Below, piece after piece: positions 1 to 5,888 of a stretch of 10,410 bases of DNA (position 1 is its first letter; each line of letters begins with the position of its first letter). Under the pieces are notes generated by a model. The model did no database searches, was not told the origin of the DNA, and saw only the letters and a program-made list of their open reading frames with translations. This DNA is from Methylococcales bacterium (GTDB lineage Bacteria > Pseudomonadota > Gammaproteobacteria > Methylococcales > Methylomonadaceae): contig JAGLUC010000247.1 of the NCBI GenBank assembly GCA_023134955.1, positions 1-10,410 on the forward strand, written 5' to 3'. A program made the position numbers and the translations under genes.

Positions 1-1
1 A

Positions 2-739
2 AAACCACGTTCACACCTTAGAGCATGGCCAGAAAAAATATTATCCAAACAAGCCTACAATCAATTTCTATCACTTCTTTCCCAGCGTCAACAAGGTATA
101 CCGATTGCTTATATTACTGGTAGCAGAGAATTTTGGTCTAGAGACTTTAAAGTCACAACAGACGTATTAATCCCAAGACCTGACACAGAGTTACTAATAG
201 AACTCAGTCTTGAATTAATTAACAACAAGACTCAGACTCACATACTTGATTTAGGCACAGGGTCAGGCATTATTGCTATTACTTTAGCCGCAGAACGACC
301 TGAACTGAAATTTATGGCAACAGACCTTAGCGAGCCTGCATTAAAAATAGCCAAAGAAAATGCAGCAAGCCATCAGATTAAAAATATCCGTTTCATTCAA
401 TCCAACTGGCTAGAGCAAATTCCGCCCTCTCAGTTTGATTTAATCATTAGCAACCCACCTTATATCGCTGTTAATGACTCCCACTTATCACAAGGAGATG
501 TGCGTTTTGAACCCGAAAATGCATTAATTGCAGATCAAGATGGGTTGAAAGATATTAAAAACATTTGTCATCAAGCCCTCGACTATTTAGCCCCCAATGG
601 CACTCTACTTATTGAACATGGTTTTGAGCAAAAAATAGCTGTGCAAGCCATCTTTAAAACCTTTGCTTATAGTAATGTCAAAACACATAATGATCTTTCA
701 GAAAACCCCAGAGTAACCACAGGACAATGGCAACTTTAA
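2..739 (+). CDS. prmC: Release factor glutamine methyltransferase PrmC (HemK family), 5' end missing
   Basis: PrmC methylates the glutamine of the GGQ motif in peptide-chain release factors RF1 and RF2, using S-adenosylmethionine, in the cytoplasm. The frame is open from base 2, so the gene enters the window already in progress; by comparison with the usual ~280 residues about 30 N-terminal residues are missing. Visible landmarks are the N-terminal-domain segment IPIAYITGSREFW, then LIPRPDTE, the SAM-binding glycine motif DLGTGSG (bases about 249-269) and the family-defining catalytic SNPPY (NPPY motif, bases about 448-462), which binds the substrate glutamine. The ORF closes with TAA. An internal ATG at 314 is not a credible start because the conserved PRPDTE and DLGTGSG motifs lie upstream of it. 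The prfA gene often precedes prmC but would be outside the window. Identification is firm; nothing looks broken apart from the window edge. Confidence 0.95.
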   Translation, partial: KPRSHLRAWPEKILSKQAYNQFLSLLSQRQQGIPIAYITGSREFWSRDFKVTTDVLIPRPDTELLIELSLELINNKTQTHILDLGTGSGIIAITLAAERPELKFMATDLSEPALKIAKENAASHQIKNIRFIQSNWLEQIPPSQFDLIISNPPYIAVNDSHLSQGDVRFEPENALIADQDGLKDIKNICHQALDYLAPNGTLLIEHGFEQKIAVQAIFKTFAYSNVKTHNDLSENPRVTTGQWQL

Positions 740-740
740 G

Positions 741-771
741 ATACTCTTTACGTTTAAGATATGCTCTTCAC
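741..771 (-). repeat. Two adjacent copies of the dispersed GTRAAGARYAT motif
   Basis: On the - strand, 741-759 reads TCTTAAACGTAAAGAGTAT, an exact 19-base match to the - strand of 3127-3145. Directly beside it, 759-771 reads GTGAAGAGCATAT on the same strand, giving a second degenerate copy of the core. The first copy begins one base after the prmC stop codon. Function unknown; it could be a remnant of an inverted-repeat element end or a protein-binding site. Confidence 0.6.
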
Positions 772-905
772 AGAAAAAGCCCCTTAGGTTGAGGAATAAA
801 ACTCAACATGTTACCGTAATGTCAAAATATCAGGGCTTCTGCCGCTAACCAAAGCAACTGTATTAAAACTTATAGACTAAAACATAAAATCAATCGAGTC
901 TAACT

Positions 906-931
906 CTATTGGTTTTGATCCTATTGGTTCG
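906..931 (+). repeat. Short direct repeat ctattggtt, 15-bp spacing
   Basis: The nonamer ctattggtt occurs at 906-914 and again at 921-929. The similarity continues as ttgat versus cgat, so two 15-bp units lie head to tail. The spacing is between one and one and a half helical turns. It lies about 55 bp upstream of the next start codon, so it could be an operator for the cNMP-rhodanese gene or a chance slippage duplication. Confidence 0.35.
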
Positions 932-944
932 ATTTTGAAATTTT

Positions 945-967
945 AAAGCCTCTGCAGAGCCTTTTTT
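945..967 (+). terminator. Terminator-like palindrome just before the next gene
   Basis: AAAG (945-948) and CTCT (950-953) pair with AGAG (956-959) and CTTT (961-964), leaving one C-C mismatch, and a T run follows (962-967). The loop as drawn is only two bases; opening the last pair gives a three-pair inner stem with a TGCA loop. It could end prmC transcription, or act as an attenuator, since it ends only ~17 bases before the start codon at 985. The stem is short and AT-rich at its base, so confidence is low. Confidence 0.35.
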
Positions 968-984
968 ATAAAGAGAATAAAACT

Positions 985-2922
985 ATGTTCAACAATGAAC
1001 CAGACTTTGAAGATGAAAATAATGACGATGACTGGATGACAACGTTATTAAAATCTCCCATATTTAGTAACTTGCCTCCCGCCAATTTACAACAGATTAT
1101 TATAAAGCTTGAAGAAATTGAATATGAAAAAGGTGAACTTATCATCAGCCAGGGTGATTCTGGTGATTTCTATTACTTAATTAAACATGGACAATGCTTG
1201 CTTTCAAGAAAACCCACCCCTGGTTCTAAAGAAATTAAATTAGGACAATTAAGTGATCATGATACTTTTGGAGAGGATTCTTTACTTTCTGGAGAGCCAA
1301 GAAATGTAAATATTACCGCATTAACTGATATATCTTTACTTAGGCTTTCTAAAGATAACTTTATTTCACTAATAAAAAAGCCATCACTTCAGTTTATTGA
1401 CAATAAAGAAATTGAAGAGCAAGTAAGAAATGGTGCGACCTTACTGGATGTGCGGACAACTGATGAATATAAAAAAAACCATATTCCCGATAGTATCAAC
1501 GTACCTTTTTTCTCCTTACGGATGCAACTCAAATCATTTGATAGAGAAAACCCCATTATCGTAGTCTGCGCCAATGGAAAGACAAGTGAAGCGGCCGCCT
1601 TTTTATTACTTCGCCATCACATAAGTACTCTCATTGTCGATGGAGGAATGGAAAAAGTGGCTGGCGCAATAGAGACCGTTCAAGCCGAAAAGCCAGAGCA
1701 AGCGAGCGAAACTAAAAAAACTGATAATTCCAGCATTGATGCAAAAAAGACAACAGAAATATCTGAGTTGCCTAAAGCCAATAGCAAGTATAACAAAGAA
1801 CCAGTTAAAGAAAGTAAGCCAACAATATCGACAGAATCTTCTGCTGATATACAAGCTCAACAATCTGTTTTAGAAAAAGAAAATCAGCAATTAAAACAAG
1901 ATATTCAAAATTTAATAACTGAGAAAGATGACATGGAGGCAAATCACCTCTCTTTATCTCAGCAATATGAATCCAAACAATCTAATTTAGAAATAAAAAA
2001 CAAACAATTACAACAAGAAATTGAAAAGGTACTATCAAAAAAAGGTGACTTAGAAAGAAAGCAACTCACCTCACAACAGCAAACAGAAATGGAGCAAGCT
2101 TCTTTTGAAAAAGAGAATAAGAAATTAACACTCGATATTGAAAAATTAATCGCCAAGATAGATGATTTTAAAGAGAAATACCTTGGGTTAAATAAAGAAG
2201 TAGAAGCCCAGCAAGCAAGCTTAAAAAAAGAAAATCAAAAATTAACACAGGATAATAAAGAATTATCTGCTGAAAAAGATAGCTTAGAAACAAAGTACCT
2301 TGAGTTAGATAAAGAAGTAGAGGCTCAGCAAGCAAACTTAAAAGAAGAAAATCAAAAATTAACACAGGATAATAAAGAATTATCTGCTGAAAAAGATAGT
2401 TTAGAAGCAAAAAACCTGAACTTAAATAAAGAAGCAGAGGCTCAACAGGCTACTTTAGAAAAAGAGAATCAGCAATTAGCACAAAATATTGAACAATCAA
2501 ATGCAGAGAGAGATAGTTTAGAAAAAAAACACCTTGCATCCCACAAGCAATCTAAAGCAGAAGAGTCTACCTTAGGGGTAGAAAATCAAGCATTAACAGA
2601 GAAGATTGAGATATTAAGCTCAGAGAAAAAAGATTTAGAGAAAAAGTATCTTACATTAAATGAGCAATCTGAAGCTCAAAGTTCTACCTTAGAAAACGAA
2701 AACCAGAAATTAACACAAGTTACTAAGAAATTAATTGCAGAGAAAAAAAGTTTAGAAACAAAAATCATCTCGCTTAGCAAACAATCTGAAGCTAAAGGCT
2801 CTGACTTAGAAGTGGAACATCAAAAATTAATACTAGAGAAAGATAAGCTACAAACGAAGTTTGATACTTTATACAAAGAAAATGAAAAGCTAAAAGCTGT
2901 TCTCAGCACTATTGAGTTGTGA
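985..2922 (+). CDS. cNMP-binding domain + rhodanese + long repeat coiled-coil protein
   Basis: A 645-residue, probably cytoplasmic three-part protein with no signal peptide or membrane helix. Residues ~20-132 resemble a cyclic-nucleotide-binding (Crp-type) beta-roll: the phosphate-binding cassette FGEDSLLSGEPRNV (95-108) keeps the arginine (R106) that in this family contacts the cyclic phosphate. There is no helix-turn-helix, so it is not a Crp transcription factor. Residues ~135-232 form a rhodanese domain (LLDVRTTDEY, HIPDSINVP) with candidate active-site Cys195 in CANGKTS, so sulfurtransferase activity is possible. A charged linker (~235-288) leads into a coiled coil of about nine 39-residue repeats to the C-terminus. 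The ATG has a weak AAGAGA Shine-Dalgarno eight bases upstream. Inference: a nucleotide-sensing sulfurtransferase held on a rod or scaffold. The cNMP-rhodanese pairing is familiar in environmental Proteobacteria; the long coiled-coil tail is less usual. Partner and substrate are unknown. Confidence 0.8.
   Translation: MFNNEPDFEDENNDDDWMTTLLKSPIFSNLPPANLQQIIIKLEEIEYEKGELIISQGDSGDFYYLIKHGQCLLSRKPTPGSKEIKLGQLSDHDTFGEDSLLSGEPRNVNITALTDISLLRLSKDNFISLIKKPSLQFIDNKEIEEQVRNGATLLDVRTTDEYKKNHIPDSINVPFFSLRMQLKSFDRENPIIVVCANGKTSEAAAFLLLRHHISTLIVDGGMEKVAGAIETVQAEKPEQASETKKTDNSSIDAKKTTEISELPKANSKYNKEPVKESKPTISTESSADIQAQQSVLEKENQQLKQDIQNLITEKDDMEANHLSLSQQYESKQSNLEIKNKQLQQEIEKVLSKKGDLERKQLTSQQQTEMEQASFEKENKKLTLDIEKLIAKIDDFKEKYLGLNKEVEAQQASLKKENQKLTQDNKELSAEKDSLETKYLELDKEVEAQQANLKEENQKLTQDNKELSAEKDSLEAKNLNLNKEAEAQQATLEKENQQLAQNIEQSNAERDSLEKKHLASHKQSKAEESTLGVENQALTEKIEILSSEKKDLEKKYLTLNEQSEAQSSTLENENQKLTQVTKKLIAEKKSLETKIISLSKQSEAKGSDLEVEHQKLILEKDKLQTKFDTLYKENEKLKAVLSTIEL
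1849..2919 (+). repeat. Nine tandem 117-bp (39-residue) coiled-coil repeats inside the CDS
   Basis: Units begin at 1849, 1966, 2083, 2200, 2317, 2434, 2551, 2668 and 2785; the last is shortened and diverges after about 14 residues. Each follows the pattern xEAQQxxLxxENQxLxQ...SxEKDSLExKxLxLxKx. Thirty-nine residues equals four heptads plus one hendecad, so the hydrophobic seam stays in register across units. Units four and five share an identical 53-base stretch (2230-2282 and 2347-2399), pointing to recent duplication or gene conversion; the outer units have diverged. Copy number could differ between strains. Confidence 0.85.
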
Positions 2923-2981
2923 CAAATGAAAAGTCTTAGAGTCAGGTTCAATGCCGTTAAGTTAAGAATAATGATGCAAAT

Positions 2982-3108
2982 GTAGCCTTGATGCAGCAGT
3001 CACAACCAGCATCCTGCTTCAAATGTCACTTACACACCACTGTATTTTTAAGTAGAATCAATGAGTTATAAGCAAAACCTTGATTACACTTCGTTTCATT
3101 AAGGCTAC
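2982..3108. repeat. REP-like palindromic intergenic sequence
   Basis: Bases 3078-3108 form an imperfect hairpin: CCTTGAT (3078-3084) faces ATTAAGG (3098-3104), followed by CTAC. This resembles the widespread proteobacterial repeat type 'CC-GGATTACGC..CG..ATCC-GG-CTAC' in degenerate AT-rich form. In opposite orientation, gtagccttgatg (2982-2993) matches the complement of 3097-3108 with one mismatch. A further imperfect stem pairs tgatgcag (2989-2996) with ctgcttca (3014-3021). Such repeats are often mobilised by RAYT transposases or act in mRNA 3' ends; no transposase is seen here. Confidence 0.45.
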
Positions 3109-3126
3109 GAAAGCCTAAGGTCTTTT
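3102..3126 (+). terminator. Weak hairpin followed by T-rich stretch
   Basis: aggct (3102-3106) can pair with agcct (3112-3116) over a five-base acgaa loop, and aaggtctttta follows. It is the only terminator-like structure downstream of the cNMP-rhodanese gene, but it lies 180 bases past the stop and overlaps the REP-like repeat, so the call is weak. Confidence 0.25.
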
Positions 3127-3225
3127 ATACTCTTTACGTTTAAGAACGTCCCATTCTAGTATGTAGATTATTGTGATGAGCTAGGCGTATAGCAGCAGGA
3201 ATAGTAATCTATTTCAATGCTTTAC
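3121..3225 (-). repeat. Left arm of the inverted repeat
   Basis: Left arm of the element described above, matched in complement to 3527-3631 at roughly three quarters identity by eye. Its outer part contains the exact 19-base repeat shared with 741-759. Confidence 0.6.
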
Positions 3226-3526
3226 TCGGCAACCGCTCCTCGGTAATGGCTCCTGCATTACTCTACTACACACCATCCTTGGTGTTATGCGCTGCGCTGC
3301 TCTACTTCATATCATCCATGGCATTAAACAACGCTCATCGCGATAAGGTCGAGTGCCAGAATGGGGCATTCTTGACCATTACAAGTATAATAAAAGGCTC
3401 AACAAACCAAAAACTCAGGCTTGATTGAAACTATTTTTCTTAGATTTTCATCTGAAATACTTATTAAAATACTGGTAAAATAATTTAACAGATCATACTT
3501 AATTTTAATTTTCACCCTATTTTTTT

Positions 3527-3631
3527 GTAAAGCATTGAAATATATTGCTATTGCTGCTATTTTACGCCCATGCTATCACAATAATCTACACACTAAAAAA
3601 AGGTATTATTAAGCGTGAAGAATATAAAAGA
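3527..3631 (+). repeat. Right arm of the inverted repeat, running into the next gene
   Basis: Right arm of the element. Relative to the left arm, many differences are transitions. Its outer end covers the GTG start codon at 3615 and the first codons of the JAMM peptidase gene, so gene start and repeat are fused. Confidence 0.6.
3535..3563 (+). promoter_or_regulatory. Candidate sigma-70 promoter in the right repeat arm
   Basis: TTGAAA (3535-3540) is followed after 17 bases by TATTTT (3558-3563), placing a start about 45 bases upstream of the GTG at 3615. The left arm keeps the TTGAAA but not a -10 at the same spacing. In AT-rich DNA such matches arise by chance, so this is only a candidate. 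Confidence 0.3.
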
Positions 3632-4037
3632 AATTCAATTATCCAGAAAAATAACCACTCAATTATTACATTTAGCACAAATATCACCTGATAAAGAAAT
3701 CTGTGGTTTAATTGGATCAGTTGATGGCAGAGCCTCTACCTGCTATCCCATTACCAATACTGCACAACAGCCTGAAATTCAATTTCAATTAGATGAAAAA
3801 CAGCAAATTAATGCTATGTCAGCAATGAGAGACAGGTATGAACAGCTTTTTGCCATCTATCATTCACACCCAACCGCACCAGCCAGCCCCTCTGCAACTG
3901 ATATTAAACTTTCTGCCTACCCTGCCGCTATTAATCTAATTATTTCGCTCAATACTAAGGGTATGCTAGAAATCAAGGGCTACAAGATCAAGCAACAATC
4001 TGTTGAAGAACTTTACCTTAGCCTATTAAACGATTAA
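3615..4037 (+). CDS. Stand-alone JAMM/MPN+ (M67-family) metallopeptidase
   Basis: A 140-residue single-domain JAMM protein. Proteins of this fold are zinc isopeptidases; bacterial stand-alone members (Mec+/QbsD-like) are known or suspected to trim small ubiquitin-like sulfur-carrier proteins. The full metal-binding signature is present: the catalytic glutamate E28 in EICGLIG, H83 and H85 in HSHP, and D96, fitting HxHP-x6-S-x2-D (S93, D96). It therefore looks active. No signal peptide is visible, so it is probably cytoplasmic. The start is taken as GTG at 3615 because family members begin only about 25 residues before the EICG motif and no ATG lies in the right place; an AAGG ends 11 bases upstream. 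This GTG lies inside the right arm of the inverted repeat. The next gene follows after 9 bases. No ThiS, ThiF or MoaD-like partner is in the window, so the substrate is unknown. Confidence 0.85.
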   Translation: MKNIKEIQLSRKITTQLLHLAQISPDKEICGLIGSVDGRASTCYPITNTAQQPEIQFQLDEKQQINAMSAMRDRYEQLFAIYHSHPTAPASPSATDIKLSAYPAAINLIISLNTKGMLEIKGYKIKQQSVEELYLSLLND

Positions 4038-4046
4038 GCTAAGCTG

Positions 4047-4841
4047 ATGCGAATTGCTTTCAGAATTTTTAGAATTATCACCTTATTATCAATTTTTGTA
4101 TTCCTGGCTTTTTATGCTAAAACACAAAAATTAAAATCAACTTCCTGGTCACAGCCTTTACAAGTAGTTATTTACCCGATGAATGGTGATGGCAGTCCAG
4201 TCGTTGAAGAGTATATCAATCAATTAGAGGAGTCTGTTTTCAGTGAAATAGACCAATTTTTCCAAAATGAAGCCCGTGCATTTGAGTTATCCATTGAACA
4301 CCCCATAACAACTGCACTTGGTCAAGTCATGCTCAAACATCCTCCTGTCTCACCAGCCCCAGGTTCTAGCTTTGCTGAAATAGCCTGGTGGGGAGTAAAG
4401 TTTCGCTATTGGGCTTTTAGACATACGCCTGATGATCAATCTAATCTTCATCGTATCCGTGTTTTTGTGCATTATCATAAAGATGAAAAAGATAAACTAT
4501 TACAACACTCTCTAGGATTGGACAAAGGACTATTAGCAATCGTCCATGCCTTTGCATCAACAGACCAACAAGCACAAAATAATATTATTATCGCCCATGA
4601 ACTTCTGCATACTGTCGGTGCTACCGACAAATACAATATGAACAACCAACCTGTTTATCCTGATGGTTATGCGGAACCAGAACAAACGCCATTATTTCCA
4701 CAAACATTGGCAGAAATAATGTCAGCAAAAATTGCTTTATCCAGTACTCACTCTGAAATGGCTGAAAACCTTGATCAATGTATTATTGGTGAAAAAACAG
4801 CCACAGAAATTAACTGGATTCAGGTTGAATCTAACACATAA
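4047..4841 (+). CDS. Putative membrane-anchored zinc metalloprotease (HExxHxxGxxD)
   Basis: I do not recognise a named family for this 264-residue protein. It starts with a short basic segment and one hydrophobic helix (residues ~7-24), so it is probably anchored in the inner membrane with the rest in the periplasm. Residues 184-194 read HELLHTVGATD, which fits the metzincin-type HExxHxxGxxH/D pattern with Asp as third ligand (the form known from snapalysin). Met225 in EIMSAKI is placed where a Met-turn could be. The remaining sequence (Trp-rich AWWGVKFRYWAF, 113-124) has no motif I can name. The gene starts 9 bases after the JAMM gene, so the two are probably co-transcribed, and an 87-bp gap separates it from the MSHA operon. 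A good Shine-Dalgarno is lacking at the ATG, which suggests coupling to the upstream gene. Proteolytic activity is inferred from the motif only. Confidence 0.65.
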   Translation: MRIAFRIFRIITLLSIFVFLAFYAKTQKLKSTSWSQPLQVVIYPMNGDGSPVVEEYINQLEESVFSEIDQFFQNEARAFELSIEHPITTALGQVMLKHPPVSPAPGSSFAEIAWWGVKFRYWAFRHTPDDQSNLHRIRVFVHYHKDEKDKLLQHSLGLDKGLLAIVHAFASTDQQAQNNIIIAHELLHTVGATDKYNMNNQPVYPDGYAEPEQTPLFPQTLAEIMSAKIALSSTHSEMAENLDQCIIGEKTATEINWIQVESNT

Positions 4842-4861
4842 ACCGTAAAGGATTATATTTT

Positions 4862-4887
4862 AGGTATTCTTGAGCGTGAAGAGTATA
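4862..4887 (+). repeat. Copy of the dispersed motif before the MSHA operon
   Basis: Bases 4862-4887 match 3601-3626 at 23 of 26 positions without gaps. The copy includes a GTG (4875-4877) in the same context as the GTG used by the JAMM gene, but here it opens only a short frame that overlaps mshI. It lies in the 87-bp gap that should hold the operon's promoter, so a regulatory role is possible. Confidence 0.6.
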
Positions 4888-4916
4888 TATAAACTAAATA
4901 TCATTCTTGGCTATAT

Positions 4917-4920
4917 AGGA
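4917..4920 (+). promoter_or_regulatory. Ribosome binding site of mshI
   Basis: AGGA ends eight bases before the GTG at 4929 and supports that non-ATG start over the earlier TTG/GTG codons at 4870 and 4875, which belong to another frame. Confidence 0.6.
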
Positions 4921-4928
4921 TCAATAAA

Positions 4929-5888
4929 GTGCAGTTGTTTAAATCATTATTGGGGAAAAAAACATCTACTCAAGGTATTGTGGCACTATGCTTTACCTCT
5001 GATGGTATTTCTATTGCTATTTCCGACTACACTAAAAACCAGAAACAGTCACTGACTCATTGTGAATTTATTGCTACTAATAAAAAGCAATTAACCCTAA
5101 AACAATTAACTGATAAATATAATCTTGATCATTATGATTGCCATTTAGTGCTTGCCACTGATGACTACCGACTCATCTCTATTGAAGCACCACCGGTAGC
5201 TGACAATGAGCTAGCTGAAGCTATACGCTGGAAAATAACTGAATTAGTGGACTTTCCAACCACCGATGCAGTACTTGACTATTATCAAATGCCCTCTTCA
5301 AACAGGGCTAACAGCAAGAAAATGATCGAAGTTGTTGCCACCCCCCAGTCAACCATTCAACCTCTTGTTGATTTATGCCTTAATTGTAATTTACAGATTA
5401 AAGTCATTGATATTCAAGAAATGACTTTAAGAAATTTAGCCACCTTACTTCCTGAAAATGAACGCGGCATTGCAGTATTGCACATACAAAAAGTAACAGG
5501 GCACATACTTATTGAACAACAAGACATCATTTACCTTAGTCGTAAATTAGCCACAGGTTTTGATCATTTAGGATTAAATGACGTTAATTTAAACAAGGAA
5601 CAAATAGCTTTGGAGCAAAATGGCTTAGCATTAGAAATCCAGCGTTCCATTGATTATGTAGAAAGTTTCTATACCATACCCCCGACCTCTGAGTTAGCAG
5701 TTATTCCCTTGCCAGAAAACACTCAAGGCTTATTAAATATGCTTAATAATAATCATGGTATTACTGCCAGAGTTATGGATTTATCAACTATTATTGATGG
5801 TAATATTTTATTGGATGATAGCACCCAGTCTCACTGTGCCACGGTTATTGGTGCAACCTTACGAAATACCCCAGAAGAAACATTATGA
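4929..5888 (+). CDS. mshI: MSHA pilus biogenesis protein MshI (PilM-like)
   Basis: First gene of the MSHA operon. MshI corresponds to PilM, the cytoplasmic actin-like-fold protein that docks on the N-terminal tail of the PilN-like partner and links cytoplasmic motor components to the inner-membrane platform. The 319 residues begin MQLFKSLLGKK and have no signal peptide or membrane helix, as expected. PilM-type landmarks are the early strand GIVALCFTSDGISIAI and the segment APPVADNELAEAIRWKITELVDFP (about residues 88-111), typical of the SHS2/PilM region, with AVLDYY following. Assignment rests on this resemblance plus the complete following gene order. The start is GTG with an AGGA Shine-Dalgarno. 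The stop overlaps the next ATG (ATGA), implying translational coupling. Nucleotide-binding residues cannot be confirmed by eye. Confidence 0.85.
   Translation: MQLFKSLLGKKTSTQGIVALCFTSDGISIAISDYTKNQKQSLTHCEFIATNKKQLTLKQLTDKYNLDHYDCHLVLATDDYRLISIEAPPVADNELAEAIRWKITELVDFPTTDAVLDYYQMPSSNRANSKKMIEVVATPQSTIQPLVDLCLNCNLQIKVIDIQEMTLRNLATLLPENERGIAVLHIQKVTGHILIEQQDIIYLSRKLATGFDHLGLNDVNLNKEQIALEQNGLALEIQRSIDYVESFYTIPPTSELAVIPLPENTQGLLNMLNNNHGITARVMDLSTIIDGNILLDDSTQSHCATVIGATLRNTPEETL

Larger units (their letters stand above)
740..984. other. Intergenic region with short repeats, no gene seen
   Basis: This 245-bp gap separates prmC from the cNMP-rhodanese gene. I see no credible ORF. It opens with two copies of a short motif that recurs elsewhere in the window (741-759 and 759-771, reading on the - strand). 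It also has a possible nested hairpin, in which aagccc (777-782) can pair with gggctt (833-838) around an inner stem gttgag (788-793) / ctcaac (802-807). Near the right end is a 15-bp-spaced duplication of ctattggtt, then a terminator-like palindrome. Whether the nested hairpin is a structured RNA cannot be decided from one sequence. Confidence 0.5.
3121..3631. mobile_element. Putative MITE-like element with ~105-bp degenerate terminal inverted repeats
   Basis: The complement of 3121-3225 aligns along its whole length with 3527-3631 with only small compensating gaps. The best blocks are gtaaagcattgaaata (16 identical), gctgcta, acgcc, atcacaataatctaca (16 identical, 3162-3177 against 3575-3590) and, at the outer ends, a version of CGTRAAGARTATAAAAGA. 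The ~300-bp interior has no transposase and no credible gene. It carries two perfect small stems, gtaatg/cattac (3243-3248/3256-3261) and acacca/tggtgt (3270-3275/3280-3285), then an AT-rich tail. A third inverted pair joins 3142-3159 with 3357-3374 (three mismatches in 18). This layout suits a non-autonomous element or an old foldback repeat. I cannot identify a target-site duplication or a parent transposon, and the exact ends are uncertain. Confidence 0.55.

Noticed and set aside
777..838. Structured small RNA or riboswitch
   Set aside because: Two six-base stems in AT-rich sequence are too little evidence, and no known riboswitch core is visible.
985..1380. Crp/Fnr-type transcription factor
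   Set aside because: Only the ligand-binding domain is present; a rhodanese domain follows instead of a helix-turn-helix DNA-binding domain.
1389..2410. Several - strand ORFs of 61-85 residues within the cNMP-rhodanese-coiled-coil gene
   Set aside because: Shadow frames of a repetitive Lys/Glu-rich coding region; compositions rich in Phe/Leu/Ser are the expected complement of it.
2200..2433. CRISPR-like array
   Set aside because: Repeats are in frame, contiguous at 117 bp without distinct spacers, and encode coiled-coil units.
3246..3428. 60-residue ORF with hydrophobic start inside the inverted-repeat element
   Set aside because: No Shine-Dalgarno, no recognisable motif, and its start region consists of the small palindromes of the element; more likely chance coding in repeat DNA.
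4870..5055. 61-residue ORF from TTG (or GTG 4875) overlapping mshI
   Set aside because: It overlaps the well-supported mshI in another frame and resembles no protein; kept only as a question about the repeated start context.
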